NCBI GenBank assembly: GCA_902587315.1 | Contig: CACIKW010000005.1 | Span: forward strand, 1-50,820 | Direction of reading: 5' to 3' | DNA from: an uncultured Pelagibacteraceae bacterium | GTDB taxonomy: Bacteria; Pseudomonadota; Alphaproteobacteria; Pelagibacterales; Pelagibacteraceae | DNA: 50,820 nt | In this document: one piece after another, positions 29,165-38,652 of the stretch | Position numbering within the stretch: position 1 is the first letter of the stretch | Layout: every line of letters starts with the position of its first letter | Program-made: the position numbers and the translations under genes | The notes under the pieces: model-generated | The model's input: only the letters and a program-made list of their open reading frames with translations | What the model was told of the DNA's origin: nothing | Database searches by the model: none

Positions 29165-31183
29165 ATGAAAAATACAGATTATTATAAAGAATTAAATACT
29201 TCACAAAAAAAAGCTGTTGAATATTTTGATGGCCCACTTTTAATTGTTGCTGGTGCTGGATCAGGAAAAACTAAGGTATTAACGGTTAAAATTGCACATT
29301 TAATTGAAAAAAAACAAATCTTTCCAAATCAAATCTTAGCCGTAACTTTTACAAACAAAGCTTCAAAAGAAATGAGGGACAGAGTAAATAAAATAATAAA
29401 AAAAAAAACAATTGATCTTTCTTGGTTAGGAACCTTTCATTCTATTAGTGCTAAAATTTTAAGAAAACATGCTAAGGCGGTTGGCTTGAATCACAATTTT
29501 TCTATTATCGATCAAGATGATCAACTAAGATTGATAAAAAATATTTGTAAATCTGATAATATAGATATAAAAAAAATATCTCCAAATTATATTAGATCAA
29601 TCTTTGATAAGTGGAAAAATTTAGGGTGGTATCCAGAAGATGTTGTTTTAAAAAAAAATCAAACTTTAGAAAAATCATTTTTAAACATTTATAACATATA
29701 TCAAAGAAAATTATTTGATTTAAATGTCTGCGATTTTGGAGATCTTATATTGCATTGCGTAAAAATATTCCAAAAAAATCCAGATATAGAAAAAATGTAT
29801 TCAAAAAATTTTAAATATATATTAGTTGATGAATATCAAGACACAAATCATATTCAGAGTAATTGGCTAAAACATTTAACAGCTTATAATAATAATATAT
29901 GTTGTGTTGGAGATGATGACCAATCAATCTATAGTTGGCGTGGAGCTGAAGTAAAAAATTTTTTAGAATTCGACAAAAATTATAAAAATACTAAAATTAT
30001 AAGACTCGAAAAAAACTACCGCTCAACTCAAAACATTTTATCAGCCGCCTCTAAATTGATAGAAAATAATAAAAATAGAATTGGAAAGAATCTGTACACT
30101 AATGGTGATAATGGCGAATTAGTTTCAGTTAATTGTTATAGAAATGGCAAAGATGAGGCTACTGGAACTGGCGATATTATAGAAAATTTAAAAAAAAAAT
30201 ACTCTCTAAATAACACGGCAATTCTAGTCAGGGCAATATTTCAAACAAGGGAATTTGAAGAACGTTTTTTAAAAATTGGATTACCATATAGAATAATTGG
30301 AGGTGTAAAATTTTATGAAAGAGCTGAAATAAAAGATTGTATTGCTTATTTGAGAGTAATTTATCAAAGTAAAGATGATTTATCGTTTGAAAGAATAATA
30401 AATGTTCCCAAAAGATCTATTGGAGATGCTACTCTTAAACAAATAAATGAATACGCAAAAAAAAACAATTATTCTCTAGAGCTAGCTTCAAAAAAATTAA
30501 TTGAATTAAGTCAAATAAAACCTAAATCAAAAATTGGATTAAATTCTCTTACAAAATTAATAGAAAAATGGAGAAAAGAATATTTAAATAAAAAAAATCA
30601 TATTAAAATTCTTCAAATGATTTTGGATGAATCGGGTTATAGTCAAATGCTAAAAGATAAAAAAGATATGGAAAATGAAAATAGACTTGAAAACATAAAG
30701 GAATTATTAAATTCCATGAAAGAGTTTGACAATCTTGAAAGTTTTTTGGAGCACGTTTCTCTTGCCACATCAATTGATAAAGATTGGGAAGGTGAAAAAG
30801 TAAATCTAATGACAATGCATGCTTCCAAGGGATTAGAATTTGATGTAGTATTTTTACCTGGATGGGAGGAAGGTCTTTTTCCTCATCAAAAATCAATAGA
30901 AGAAAAGGGGGATTCTGGCCTCGAAGAAGAAAGACGACTTGCTTATGTGGGTATTACTAGGTCAAAAAAAATTACAAATATATCATTCTCAATGAATAGA
31001 TTTTATCAGGGAGACTGGATTGAAAGCATGGCTTCAAGATTTATAGATGAATTACCTAATGCGAATGTAAGAAAAAGCAATATTCAAAAACAAAATGATG
31101 ACTTTGATCTAAATCAGGATATAGAATTTGAAAATGAAATTAAAAGTCCAGGATGGATTAGATATCAAAAAAGAATTAAATGA
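29165..31183 (+). CDS. uvrD: UvrD/PcrA-type superfamily 1 DNA helicase
   Basis: A 3'-5' DNA helicase for nucleotide excision and mismatch repair and for clearing protein from DNA. The 672-residue SF1A protein shows LNTSQKKAVEYFDGP (Q motif, about 10-24), Walker A AGAGSGKT at 29-36, TFTNKAS (motif Ia), DEYQDTN (motif II, about 223-229), GDDDQSIYSWRGA (motif III), RLEKNYRST (motif IV), LMTMHASKGLEFD (motif V) and EERRLAYVGITRSK (motif VI). It is a little shorter than E. coli UvrD (720) with a brief C-terminus. Its stop overlaps the pepP start (ATGA, 4 bp). Confidence 0.95.
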   Translation: MKNTDYYKELNTSQKKAVEYFDGPLLIVAGAGSGKTKVLTVKIAHLIEKKQIFPNQILAVTFTNKASKEMRDRVNKIIKKKTIDLSWLGTFHSISAKILRKHAKAVGLNHNFSIIDQDDQLRLIKNICKSDNIDIKKISPNYIRSIFDKWKNLGWYPEDVVLKKNQTLEKSFLNIYNIYQRKLFDLNVCDFGDLILHCVKIFQKNPDIEKMYSKNFKYILVDEYQDTNHIQSNWLKHLTAYNNNICCVGDDDQSIYSWRGAEVKNFLEFDKNYKNTKIIRLEKNYRSTQNILSAASKLIENNKNRIGKNLYTNGDNGELVSVNCYRNGKDEATGTGDIIENLKKKYSLNNTAILVRAIFQTREFEERFLKIGLPYRIIGGVKFYERAEIKDCIAYLRVIYQSKDDLSFERIINVPKRSIGDATLKQINEYAKKNNYSLELASKKLIELSQIKPKSKIGLNSLTKLIEKWRKEYLNKKNHIKILQMILDESGYSQMLKDKKDMENENRLENIKELLNSMKEFDNLESFLEHVSLATSIDKDWEGEKVNLMTMHASKGLEFDVVFLPGWEEGLFPHQKSIEEKGDSGLEEERRLAYVGITRSKKITNISFSMNRFYQGDWIESMASRFIDELPNANVRKSNIQKQNDDFDLNQDIEFENEIKSPGWIRYQKRIK

Positions 31184-32892
31184 TTAAAAAAAATTTAAAA
31201 AAATTAAAAAAAATAATAAATTTAAATAATATTGATGGTTATATTGTTCCAAAAAATGACGAGTATTTTTCTGAATTTTCTTTTCCTAATAGATTAAAAA
31301 CTATTTCTAATTTTAGTGGATCGGCCGGTTTCGCTCTAATTTTAAAAAAAAAAAATTACCTTTTTGTCGACGGAAGATATACATTGCAGGCAAAAATACA
31401 AAGTGGAAATAATTTTCAAATACTAGAAATACCAAAAATTTGGCCAAAAAAAATATTATATAAATTTAAAAAAAAACTAAACATAGGATTTGATCCAAAA
31501 CTTTTTACAAACTTAACTTTATATCGGTATTTTGATAATACATGTAAATTAACACCTTTAAAGCAAAATTTAATTGATTTAATTTTTCAAGAAAAAAAAC
31601 AAAAAAAAATAAATTTTTTTATAAATTTGAACAAGAAAATCACTGGAGAAAAAATTGATTCAAAAATCAACAGATTGCTAAATTCCTTAAAAAAACAAAA
31701 TATTGAGAATATTTTTATAAGTGCTCCTGAAAATGTTGCGTGGTTATTCAACCTGCGTGGAAAAGACAATCCAAATAGTCCAATACCAAATTGCAAAGTT
31801 ATTTTGACCAAAGAAAAAAAAATATACTTCTTTTCATGCCCTCTAAAAATAAAAAAAATAAGAAAAATTATTCCATACAAAAAATTTATTTTTTGTAAAT
31901 ATGATGATTTTTTAAGCGTAATTTGTGACTTAAATGGAAAAAATTTCTGTATAGATGGCTCGTCATGTTCAATCTTGAATGAATATTTAATAAGATCAAA
32001 ATTTCATATAAAAAGCTTTATAGATCCTTGCTACAATATGAAATCAATAAAAAACAAGACGGAAATTAATAATATGAAAATATCTCATATTTATGACGGA
32101 GTTGCTTTAACTAAGTTTTTGTTTTGGATAAAGAATAATAAATTAAAAGGGCTGGATGAACTTTCAGCAGAAAAAAAATTGGAAAGCATTAGAAAAAAAA
32201 ATAAAAATTATTTATATCCTAGCTTTAATACTATAGCTGGATCGGGACCTAATAGTGCGATAATTCATTATAGAGCCGACATAAAAACTAACAGAAAAAT
32301 TAAAAAAAATGATTTGTTTTTATGTGACTCGGGCGGTCAGTACAAATACGGAACAACAGATGTAACAAGAACTATTGCTTTCAATAAACAGTCAAAAAAA
32401 GTTAAAGATATTTTTACTAGAGTTTTAAAGGGTCATATAGCAGTGGCAACCACAAATTTAAATAAAATTAGTAAAGGCAATATGATTGATAAAAGAGCTA
32501 GGCATTGGTTAAAAAAAATTAATTTAGATTATGGTCATGGAACCGGTCATGGAGTTGGTTTTTTTTTAAATGTTCATGAAGGTCCTCAAGCTATATCAAA
32601 ATACAATAATGTAAAATTAAAAAAAGGCATGATTCTTAGTAATGAGCCTGGTTACTATAAAGAAGGTAAGTTTGGAATTAGAATCGAAAATTTAGTCTAT
32701 GTGGAAAAATCAAAAAATAAACTTTATTTTAAAAATTTAACTTTTGCACCAATTGACAGTGATTTAATAAATTATCATCTTCTTGATGATAAAGAAAAAA
32801 AATATTTGTCAGATTACCATTTACAAACATATTTTAAAATTTCTAAATATTTAAATAAAAAGGAAAAAGTTTGGCTAAAAAACTTAATCTAG
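31180..32892 (+). CDS. pepP: Aminopeptidase P family (Xaa-Pro aminopeptidase, M24B)
   Basis: A 570-residue cytosolic metallopeptidase that removes N-terminal residues before proline. It has two creatinase-type N-terminal domains (starting NLNNIDGYIVPKNDEY) and a pita-bread C-terminal domain. The dinuclear metal ligands are seen in DSGGQYKYGTTDVTRT (two Asp), GHGTGHGVG (His), NEPGYY (Glu) and GIRIENLV (Glu). The three-domain length matches eukaryote-like APP1 and alphaproteobacterial homologues rather than E. coli PepP (441). A 12-A run lies at 31344-31355 in frame. It overlaps uvrD by 4 bp and convergent ligA by 9 bp. Confidence 0.93.
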   Translation: MIKKNLKKLKKIINLNNIDGYIVPKNDEYFSEFSFPNRLKTISNFSGSAGFALILKKKNYLFVDGRYTLQAKIQSGNNFQILEIPKIWPKKILYKFKKKLNIGFDPKLFTNLTLYRYFDNTCKLTPLKQNLIDLIFQEKKQKKINFFINLNKKITGEKIDSKINRLLNSLKKQNIENIFISAPENVAWLFNLRGKDNPNSPIPNCKVILTKEKKIYFFSCPLKIKKIRKIIPYKKFIFCKYDDFLSVICDLNGKNFCIDGSSCSILNEYLIRSKFHIKSFIDPCYNMKSIKNKTEINNMKISHIYDGVALTKFLFWIKNNKLKGLDELSAEKKLESIRKKNKNYLYPSFNTIAGSGPNSAIIHYRADIKTNRKIKKNDLFLCDSGGQYKYGTTDVTRTIAFNKQSKKVKDIFTRVLKGHIAVATTNLNKISKGNMIDKRARHWLKKINLDYGHGTGHGVGFFLNVHEGPQAISKYNNVKLKKGMILSNEPGYYKEGKFGIRIENLVYVEKSKNKLYFKNLTFAPIDSDLINYHLLDDKEKKYLSDYHLQTYFKISKYLNKKEKVWLKNLI

Positions 32893-34902
32893 CATTTTTT
32901 TCCATTCTTTTTGGCTAATTATATTAATATTAAGTTCTTTTGCTAAATTAACTTTTTTATTTGTGGGTTTTTCACCTATTATTAGATGGTCAAGTTTATT
33001 GCTTATTGTACTTAATATTTTTCCAGAATTTTTTTCTATTATTGATTTTGCTTCGGCTCTACTCATGCCATTAAGCTTTCCTGTAAACATAAATGTTTTA
33101 TCTTTAAATTTTCCACTAAATTTTGTATCTGATTCAATTATACCAATATAATTTTTTAGTTCTTTTATTACATTTAAATTAGTTGTATTAGAAAAAAACT
33201 TTTCAAGAGACTTGATCTGAGTTTCTCCGATTCCGTCTGTATTTAAAAAAGAATTAAAATCGTATTCAGAGGATATATTAGTTAAATTATCAAAATTTCC
33301 TATATGTTGAGAAATTAATTTTGCATTTTTTTCTCCAATATGTCTTATGCCTAAGGAGAAGATTAATTTATCCAATGTTAATTTCGTTGATTTGTTTATC
33401 GCATGTTTTAAATTAGAAACAGATAGTTTCCCCCATCCTTCTAATTTTTCAATTTTATTATAATCTAATTTAAATAAATCTTGTGGCAATCTTATCAGTT
33501 TTAAATCCCAAAATTTTTCAACAACTTTTTTTCCAAATCCATCAATATTTAACGCATCCTTGGAAATAAAATGTTTTATTTTTTCTATTGCAATTTTTTC
33601 ACACTCATACCCTTCGGTTGGACATCTTTTTACAGCATCATATTTTTTTGTTTGAAAATTATATTCTTTTATAACTTTAGATTTACAAGATGGACATATT
33701 TTAGGGAAAATAAATTTTCTAGACCCTTTTTTTCTTTTTTTTAAATCAACAGATATGACATGTGGAATAACATCTCCAGCTCTTTCTATTTCCACTGTAT
33801 CCCCAATTCTTATATCTTTTCTATTAATTTCATCTTCATTATGCAAAGTTGCATTCGAAACAACAACTCCTCCAATGTTTACTGGTTTTATTTTTGCAAC
33901 TGGAGTCAGGGCTCCTGTTCTGCCAACTTGAATTTCAATATTCAAAATTTTTGAAATTGAACTTTTTGCAGAAAATTTGTGAGCTACAGCCCATCTTGGA
34001 GCATTAGTTACAAATCCTAATCGTTTTTGTAATTCAATGTCATTTAATTTATATACCAGGCCGTCAACATCATAATCTATTTCAAATCTTTTATTTTCGA
34101 ATTCTTTATGATTTTTAATTAAATCTGGTATGCCAGATATAACTTTATTGAATTTACTTGTTTTAAATCCCCATTTTTTTAAAGAAATTAATAATTCAGA
34201 CTGTTTAGAAATTTTTATATTTTTACAATAGCCAAACGAATAAGCAATAAATCTAAGCGGTATTTTTTTTGTTTCATCTGAATTTTTCTGTCTTAATGTT
34301 CCCGAGGCGGCGTTTCTTGGATTGGCAAAATTTGTTTTTATTTTTTCAAAATCTTTATTTTCAATAAAAACTTCTCCTCTAATATCAATATCATTTGGGA
34401 AATTTTCTGATTTTATAATTTTTGGAATGTCATTAATCGTTTTTAGATTTTCAGTAATTAACTCGCCTTCGGTACCATCTCCTCTTGATAAACCAGATAT
34501 TAAATTACCATTTTTGTAAGTTAATGATGCAGATATACCATCTATTTTTGGTTCGACGCTATATTCTAATATTGTTTTTTTTTTAATATTTAAATAATTA
34601 AATATTTTTTTCTCAAAATTATCTAAATCATCTTTGTTAAATGCATTAGATAAAGATAACATTCTTTCTCTATGTTTTGCCTTAGAGAAACTTTTTGAAG
34701 GTCTAAATCCAACTATGCTGGATGGAGATAAATTTGCCCTTAAATAACTATATTTTTTTTCTAATTCAATTATATCATTCTTCAATTTATCATATTCACC
34801 ATCAGATATTAAAGGTTTGCTTTCTTGATAGTAATGTAAATTATGTTTATTTAATTCTTTTATTTTAATTAGATATTTTTTTTTAATTTCAAGTTTTTCC
34901 AT
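32884..34902 (-). CDS. ligA: NAD-dependent DNA ligase
   Basis: LigA seals nicks in replication and repair using NAD. The 672-residue protein is complete: an Ia domain at the N-terminus (HYYQESKPLISDGEYD), the adenylation motif EPKIDG with Lys119, an OB fold, the cysteine zinc module (CPSC ... CPTEGYEC, about 405-435), helix-hairpin-helix repeats, and a BRCT domain over about the last 75 residues (FMFTGKLNGMSRAEA). It lies 2 bp after bamD, where alphaproteobacteria such as Caulobacter have recN between the two. It ends by overlapping convergent pepP by 9 bp. Confidence 0.97.
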   Translation of the reverse strand: MEKLEIKKKYLIKIKELNKHNLHYYQESKPLISDGEYDKLKNDIIELEKKYSYLRANLSPSSIVGFRPSKSFSKAKHRERMLSLSNAFNKDDLDNFEKKIFNYLNIKKKTILEYSVEPKIDGISASLTYKNGNLISGLSRGDGTEGELITENLKTINDIPKIIKSENFPNDIDIRGEVFIENKDFEKIKTNFANPRNAASGTLRQKNSDETKKIPLRFIAYSFGYCKNIKISKQSELLISLKKWGFKTSKFNKVISGIPDLIKNHKEFENKRFEIDYDVDGLVYKLNDIELQKRLGFVTNAPRWAVAHKFSAKSSISKILNIEIQVGRTGALTPVAKIKPVNIGGVVVSNATLHNEDEINRKDIRIGDTVEIERAGDVIPHVISVDLKKRKKGSRKFIFPKICPSCKSKVIKEYNFQTKKYDAVKRCPTEGYECEKIAIEKIKHFISKDALNIDGFGKKVVEKFWDLKLIRLPQDLFKLDYNKIEKLEGWGKLSVSNLKHAINKSTKLTLDKLIFSLGIRHIGEKNAKLISQHIGNFDNLTNISSEYDFNSFLNTDGIGETQIKSLEKFFSNTTNLNVIKELKNYIGIIESDTKFSGKFKDKTFMFTGKLNGMSRAEAKSIIEKNSGKILSTISNKLDHLIIGEKPTNKKVNLAKELNINIISQKEWKKMLD

Positions 34903-34904
34903 AA

Positions 34905-35738
34905 TCAGAACAACGACTTAAACTTTTCTATCAAGTTTTTTTTGTTCTTTTTAATTTTCAACATTGGATCTGAATAATTTTTATTATATATTTTATAAGT
35001 TTCTTTATACCATCGATCTGATAGGTAATTGTATCCCAAAACACTTGCATATTTTTTTGACTCGTCAATTATTCCTAATCTATAGTACACTTCTACCAAT
35101 CTATGTAATGCCTCCGGTGTGTAAACGGTCGTATCATAATATTTTACAACTTTTTTAAACCTATTTATTGCAGCAACCCATTTTTCTTTACCGAGATAAT
35201 ATCTTCCAATATACATTTCTTTTGCAGCCAATATATTATTAATTAATTCTAGTTTGTACTTTGCGTCCATAGCAAAATCTGTATCGGGGTAATTTTCTAT
35301 AATAAAATTAAATTCTTTTTTTGATTTTACTAAAGGTTCTAAATCTTTTTTTTCATCTACAACAGATTCAAAATAACAAATTGCTCTTAAAAAATGTGCA
35401 TAAGATAAGTTTTTGTGTTTGGGATATTTAAGTATGAATCTATCTAATTCTTCAATTGCTGAAGTTAAAAAGTTTAATTCATAATAAGCGTATGCAGACA
35501 TAAGTATAGCTTTTGATGCCCAAATTGATTGGGGATAAATAGCTTCGGCTTCATTAAATTTTTTTGCTGCATATAAATTGTCTCCCTCTTCTAAGCTTTT
35601 TATACCTTCTTTGTAAATTTCAACCATTTGTTTTTCTAGATCTTTTTCTACAATCTCTTTTTTCAATTCTTTGCTGGATGTACACTGAGATAGTATTAAT
35701 ATAAATATAAAACAAAAAACCCTAGAAAAATTTGACAT
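34905..35738 (-). CDS. bamD: Outer membrane assembly lipoprotein BamD (ComL)
   Basis: BamD is the essential lipoprotein partner of BamA that helps insert beta-barrel proteins in the outer membrane. The 277-residue protein has a lipoprotein signal with a lipobox ending LSQC (Cys about residue 19), then five TPR-like repeats (SLEEGDNLYAAKKFNEAEAIYPQS, AYAYYELNFLTSAIEELDRF, and others) and the HYYL/RYYL-type helix (GRYYLGKEKWVAAINRF). Position between lpxC and ligA is the alphaproteobacterial comL slot. A 52-bp spacer separates it from lpxC, and it is 2 bp from ligA. Confidence 0.94.
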   Translation of the reverse strand: MSNFSRVFCFIFILILSQCTSSKELKKEIVEKDLEKQMVEIYKEGIKSLEEGDNLYAAKKFNEAEAIYPQSIWASKAILMSAYAYYELNFLTSAIEELDRFILKYPKHKNLSYAHFLRAICYFESVVDEKKDLEPLVKSKKEFNFIIENYPDTDFAMDAKYKLELINNILAAKEMYIGRYYLGKEKWVAAINRFKKVVKYYDTTVYTPEALHRLVEVYYRLGIIDESKKYASVLGYNYLSDRWYKETYKIYNKNYSDPMLKIKKNKKNLIEKFKSLF

Positions 35739-35790
35739 AAATTATTTTTAGCAGAATTTTATAGAATACCCAATTATTTATATTGCTAAT

Positions 35791-36711
35791 TTAGGCTATA
35801 GATTTAAGAAATTGAGTTTTAATAAGTTCATTTGGAACCTTATTATCTTTTATCTCAATTAATGAATAGTTTTCTTTGTTTGAAAATACTTTTCTTAATA
35901 GCTGATTTGTTAATTTGTGACCACCTTGTACACTTTTAATTTTTCCTATTATTTTATAACCTGTTAAAAATAAATCTCCCAAACAATCTAATATTTTATG
36001 ATTTACAAATTCTTTTTTGTTTCTTAATCCGCCATCGTTTAAAACTTTATTTCCTTTTACCACAATTGCATTATCTAAACTTCCTCCTTGCGCAAGATTC
36101 ATCTTTTTCAGTTTTTCCACATCTTCAAATAAACAGAATGTTCTTGAATTTATAATTTCGCTTAAATCATCTTCGTAAACATTAATTTTGTTTCTCTGTT
36201 TGTTAATTAAAGGATTATTAAAATTAATTTCAAAATCTAATTCTAAATTAATTTTACTGGGTAAAATTGACATTTTTTTAGAACCATCTTTTATTTCCAC
36301 TAATTTATTTATTTTTATAATTTTAATTGGTGCATTGGTTTCTTTTATTCCTGCTTTTTCAATTTTTTTTATAAATTCTATAGAAGAGCCGTCTAGTATA
36401 GGAACCTCATCTCCATTAATTTCTATAATTGCGTTATCTATTCCTTTAATAAACAAAGCCGCCATAAGATGTTCTATTGTTGATACCTTTACACCATATT
36501 CATTACTCACAGTGGTGCAGAAATTTGCTTCGGAAACATTAAACATGCTTGGAACAATTATATTATTTTTGTCTATATCTGTTCTTTTCAGGGTTATACC
36601 AGCATTCGGTGTAGAAGGCAGAACATTCACATTCGAAACTTTCCCGTTATGCAGACCCACGCCTTTAAATGAAAATGGGTTATTTAATGTTTTTTGGCTT
36701 AAGATCGACAT
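35791..36711 (-). CDS. lpxC: UDP-3-O-acyl-N-acetylglucosamine deacetylase
   Basis: LpxC catalyses the committed step of lipid A synthesis. The 306-residue zinc enzyme has TLNNPFSFKGVGLHNGK at the N-terminus, the VSTIEHLMAALF segment (zinc His, about 77-86), EVPILDGSS, a VNHKILDCLGDLFLTG block (zinc His and Asp, about 235-250) and a GGHKLTNQLL motif with the catalytic His. It follows ftsA with only a 65-bp gap, where ftsZ is normally found. Presence of LpxC shows that the cell makes LPS. FtsH, also in this window, controls LpxC turnover in E. coli. Confidence 0.97.
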   Translation of the reverse strand: MSILSQKTLNNPFSFKGVGLHNGKVSNVNVLPSTPNAGITLKRTDIDKNNIIVPSMFNVSEANFCTTVSNEYGVKVSTIEHLMAALFIKGIDNAIIEINGDEVPILDGSSIEFIKKIEKAGIKETNAPIKIIKINKLVEIKDGSKKMSILPSKINLELDFEINFNNPLINKQRNKINVYEDDLSEIINSRTFCLFEDVEKLKKMNLAQGGSLDNAIVVKGNKVLNDGGLRNKKEFVNHKILDCLGDLFLTGYKIIGKIKSVQGGHKLTNQLLRKVFSNKENYSLIEIKDNKVPNELIKTQFLKSIA

Positions 36712-36776
36712 AATGAATTTATAAGGATTGCGTATAAGAAATAAAAAACAAGAAATGTTACAATAAAATACGATTT

Positions 36777-37961
36777 TTATTTAAATAAATTGAACATTTT
36801 TTCAAAAAAACCATATTTATCTGATTTTTTTGGAACTAAACTTATTTCATTAGGATTCTTCATTTGAATAAATTTATAACCAGAATCACAAACAAGAGTT
36901 GTATTTTCTTCAAAAAAATTTATTTCATCAAAATAATCAAATTTTTCATTAAGTGTTATTGAATTTTTATTTAATATTTTTGATCCTTCTCCAATAAAAA
37001 TTAAAATAGATTTTTTATCGTTTTTAAAAAAATACGAATAATCAAAATCTTTAAATATTAAATCAAATATTTCATCAATTCTTGCAAAAATAACTTTCAT
37101 CAGTAAGTTAATTTGTATATTTTTTTCTGACAATTCTTTTAATAAATTAATGTCATTAATATTATAATTTTCATCTATTTTATTGGAAAAAGTTATGCCT
37201 AAATTACTAAGTTTTTTTTTTATTTTTTCGGCTTCTATAATTGAAATCTTAAATACTTTCGAGATATCTTTTGTTATATGGTTTCCTCCAAGATCTAAAT
37301 ATTTAATAAATTTAAAATTATTTTTTTTATAAATTGTCAAAGAACTTTTATCATATCCAATATCTAAAAAAAATTTCTTATCATAATTTTCAAAAAAATC
37401 TTTAAAATAATATGATTTTATATAGCTTGTACAAAAAATTTTCTTTATGGTAAGAAATTGTTTTTTAAATGTATTTGTTAATTTATCAAAAAAAATGTTA
37501 GTTAAACAAATAAATTTAGCTTCAATAATAAATTCATCACAATTTAAATCATTTTCAGGAAAATAATCAAATTCTTTTTTATCAATAATTATTTTTGTAA
37601 TAATGAAATGTACAATTTTATAATTTGAATAATTTTGTTTAATTAATGAATTTATAGTGTTTAATAAATGTTTAATATCTTTTGATTTAACTAGCCTGTT
37701 ATCAAAATTTTTTTTTAGTCCTATATCAATACAAAAAAATTCCGATGTATCAATCATAACATTTATATTGTTTAAGTGAGTATTTATTTTTCTTTCAAGG
37801 ATTTTAATTATTTTATTAATTTTATCACTATAATTTTCTAAATTATTTATTCTTTCTTCATTTAAAAAAAATTTGTTTTTTTTATAATCATTATCGAATG
37901 TTCCTATTCTTAATTTTGATGCTCCATAATCTAAAATTGTTTCAAATTTTTCCTTACTCAT
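36777..37961 (-). CDS. ftsA: Cell division protein FtsA, highly divergent
   Basis: FtsA is the actin-like protein that tethers FtsZ to the membrane. The 394-residue protein keeps the overall plan: phosphate-1 segment LDYGASKLRIG (10-20), phosphate-2 DIGYDKSSL (200-208) followed by LDLGGNHITKDIS (222-234), a GEGSKI adenosine-type motif (324-329), and a C-terminal amphipathic helix (about 381-394, FFEKMFNLFK). The motifs are weakened: the usual DIGGGTTD has become DIGYDKSS. The call relies on these motifs, the membrane helix and the position after ftsQ (8-bp overlap). ftsZ does not follow. Confidence 0.82.
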   Translation of the reverse strand: MSKEKFETILDYGASKLRIGTFDNDYKKNKFFLNEERINNLENYSDKINKIIKILERKINTHLNNINVMIDTSEFFCIDIGLKKNFDNRLVKSKDIKHLLNTINSLIKQNYSNYKIVHFIITKIIIDKKEFDYFPENDLNCDEFIIEAKFICLTNIFFDKLTNTFKKQFLTIKKIFCTSYIKSYYFKDFFENYDKKFFLDIGYDKSSLTIYKKNNFKFIKYLDLGGNHITKDISKVFKISIIEAEKIKKKLSNLGITFSNKIDENYNINDINLLKELSEKNIQINLLMKVIFARIDEIFDLIFKDFDYSYFFKNDKKSILIFIGEGSKILNKNSITLNEKFDYFDEINFFEENTTLVCDSGYKFIQMKNPNEISLVPKKSDKYGFFEKMFNLFK

Positions 37962-38652
37962 TTGAAAAAATTATCTGATTTGGCACTCTTAGATCAATTA
38001 CTTTATTATCTTTGCTAATATTTTCTTTTATAATTTTGCTAAGTAAATCTATGGAGTTGCTAATATTTTCATTGGGAAGTTTAGCGATAACCTCATTATT
38101 CAATTTAACATCCCATCTTTTACTTGGAAAATAATAATATTCCTTAATTTCTTCTATATCAAAATTTGATTTTTCAATAAAATTCATTAAATTAAAAAAT
38201 TCATCAATTGGAAAGTTCCCAAAAATTATTGGATAATTTCTTTCTAATTTTTTTCCATTAAAGTCTATAAATTTTTTATTTGAACCTATGTATATTTTTT
38301 TATTATTTTTGTAAGTTGCTGCTAATATTTTTGTCCTATATAGATCCACTTTCACTTTTGATGGAAAAAATTTTGATACTTTGTAATTTTCAATATAGTT
38401 AATATTGTTTAATATTTTTTTTATTTGATTTTGACTGATATAAAATATATTTTTACCAATCAAATAATCAAATTTTTTTTTAATTTTTTGATTTAAATCA
38501 TTATCTAAACCAGTGACTTCGACTTTCTTAATTTTTAAGATAGAGTCTAATTTATTGTTCCACGAAATGTTATTTATTGTTGATAAAAAAATAAATATAA
38601 AAATATAAAAGAAAATATTATATTTTCTACCTATTGATTGAGGCATCATCAA
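37954..38652 (-). CDS. ftsQ: Cell division protein FtsQ
   Basis: FtsQ is a bitopic divisome protein that with FtsL and FtsB regulates septal synthesis. The 232-residue protein has a short basic cytosolic end, one membrane helix (about residues 11-28), a POTRA domain (ILKIKKVEVTGLDND..., about 39-110) and a beta domain with the FPSKRWDVKLNNEV stretch. Three tandem Met codons open the ORF, so the start is uncertain by 2 residues. It overlaps ddl by 26 bp and ftsA by 8 bp. Sequence is diverged, but order ddl-ftsQ-ftsA supports the call. Confidence 0.88.
   Translation of the reverse strand: MMMPQSIGRKYNIFFYIFIFIFLSTINNISWNNKLDSILKIKKVEVTGLDNDLNQKIKKKFDYLIGKNIFYISQNQIKKILNNINYIENYKVSKFFPSKVKVDLYRTKILAATYKNNKKIYIGSNKKFIDFNGKKLERNYPIIFGNFPIDEFFNLMNFIEKSNFDIEEIKEYYYFPSKRWDVKLNNEVIAKLPNENISNSIDLLSKIIKENISKDNKVIDLRVPNQIIFSNE

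Noticed and set aside
36188-36724. 178-codon plus-strand frame opposite lpxC
   Set aside because: Antisense shadow; hydrophobic Ile/Leu/Phe/Ser content is what the complement of Lys/Asn/Glu-rich codons gives.
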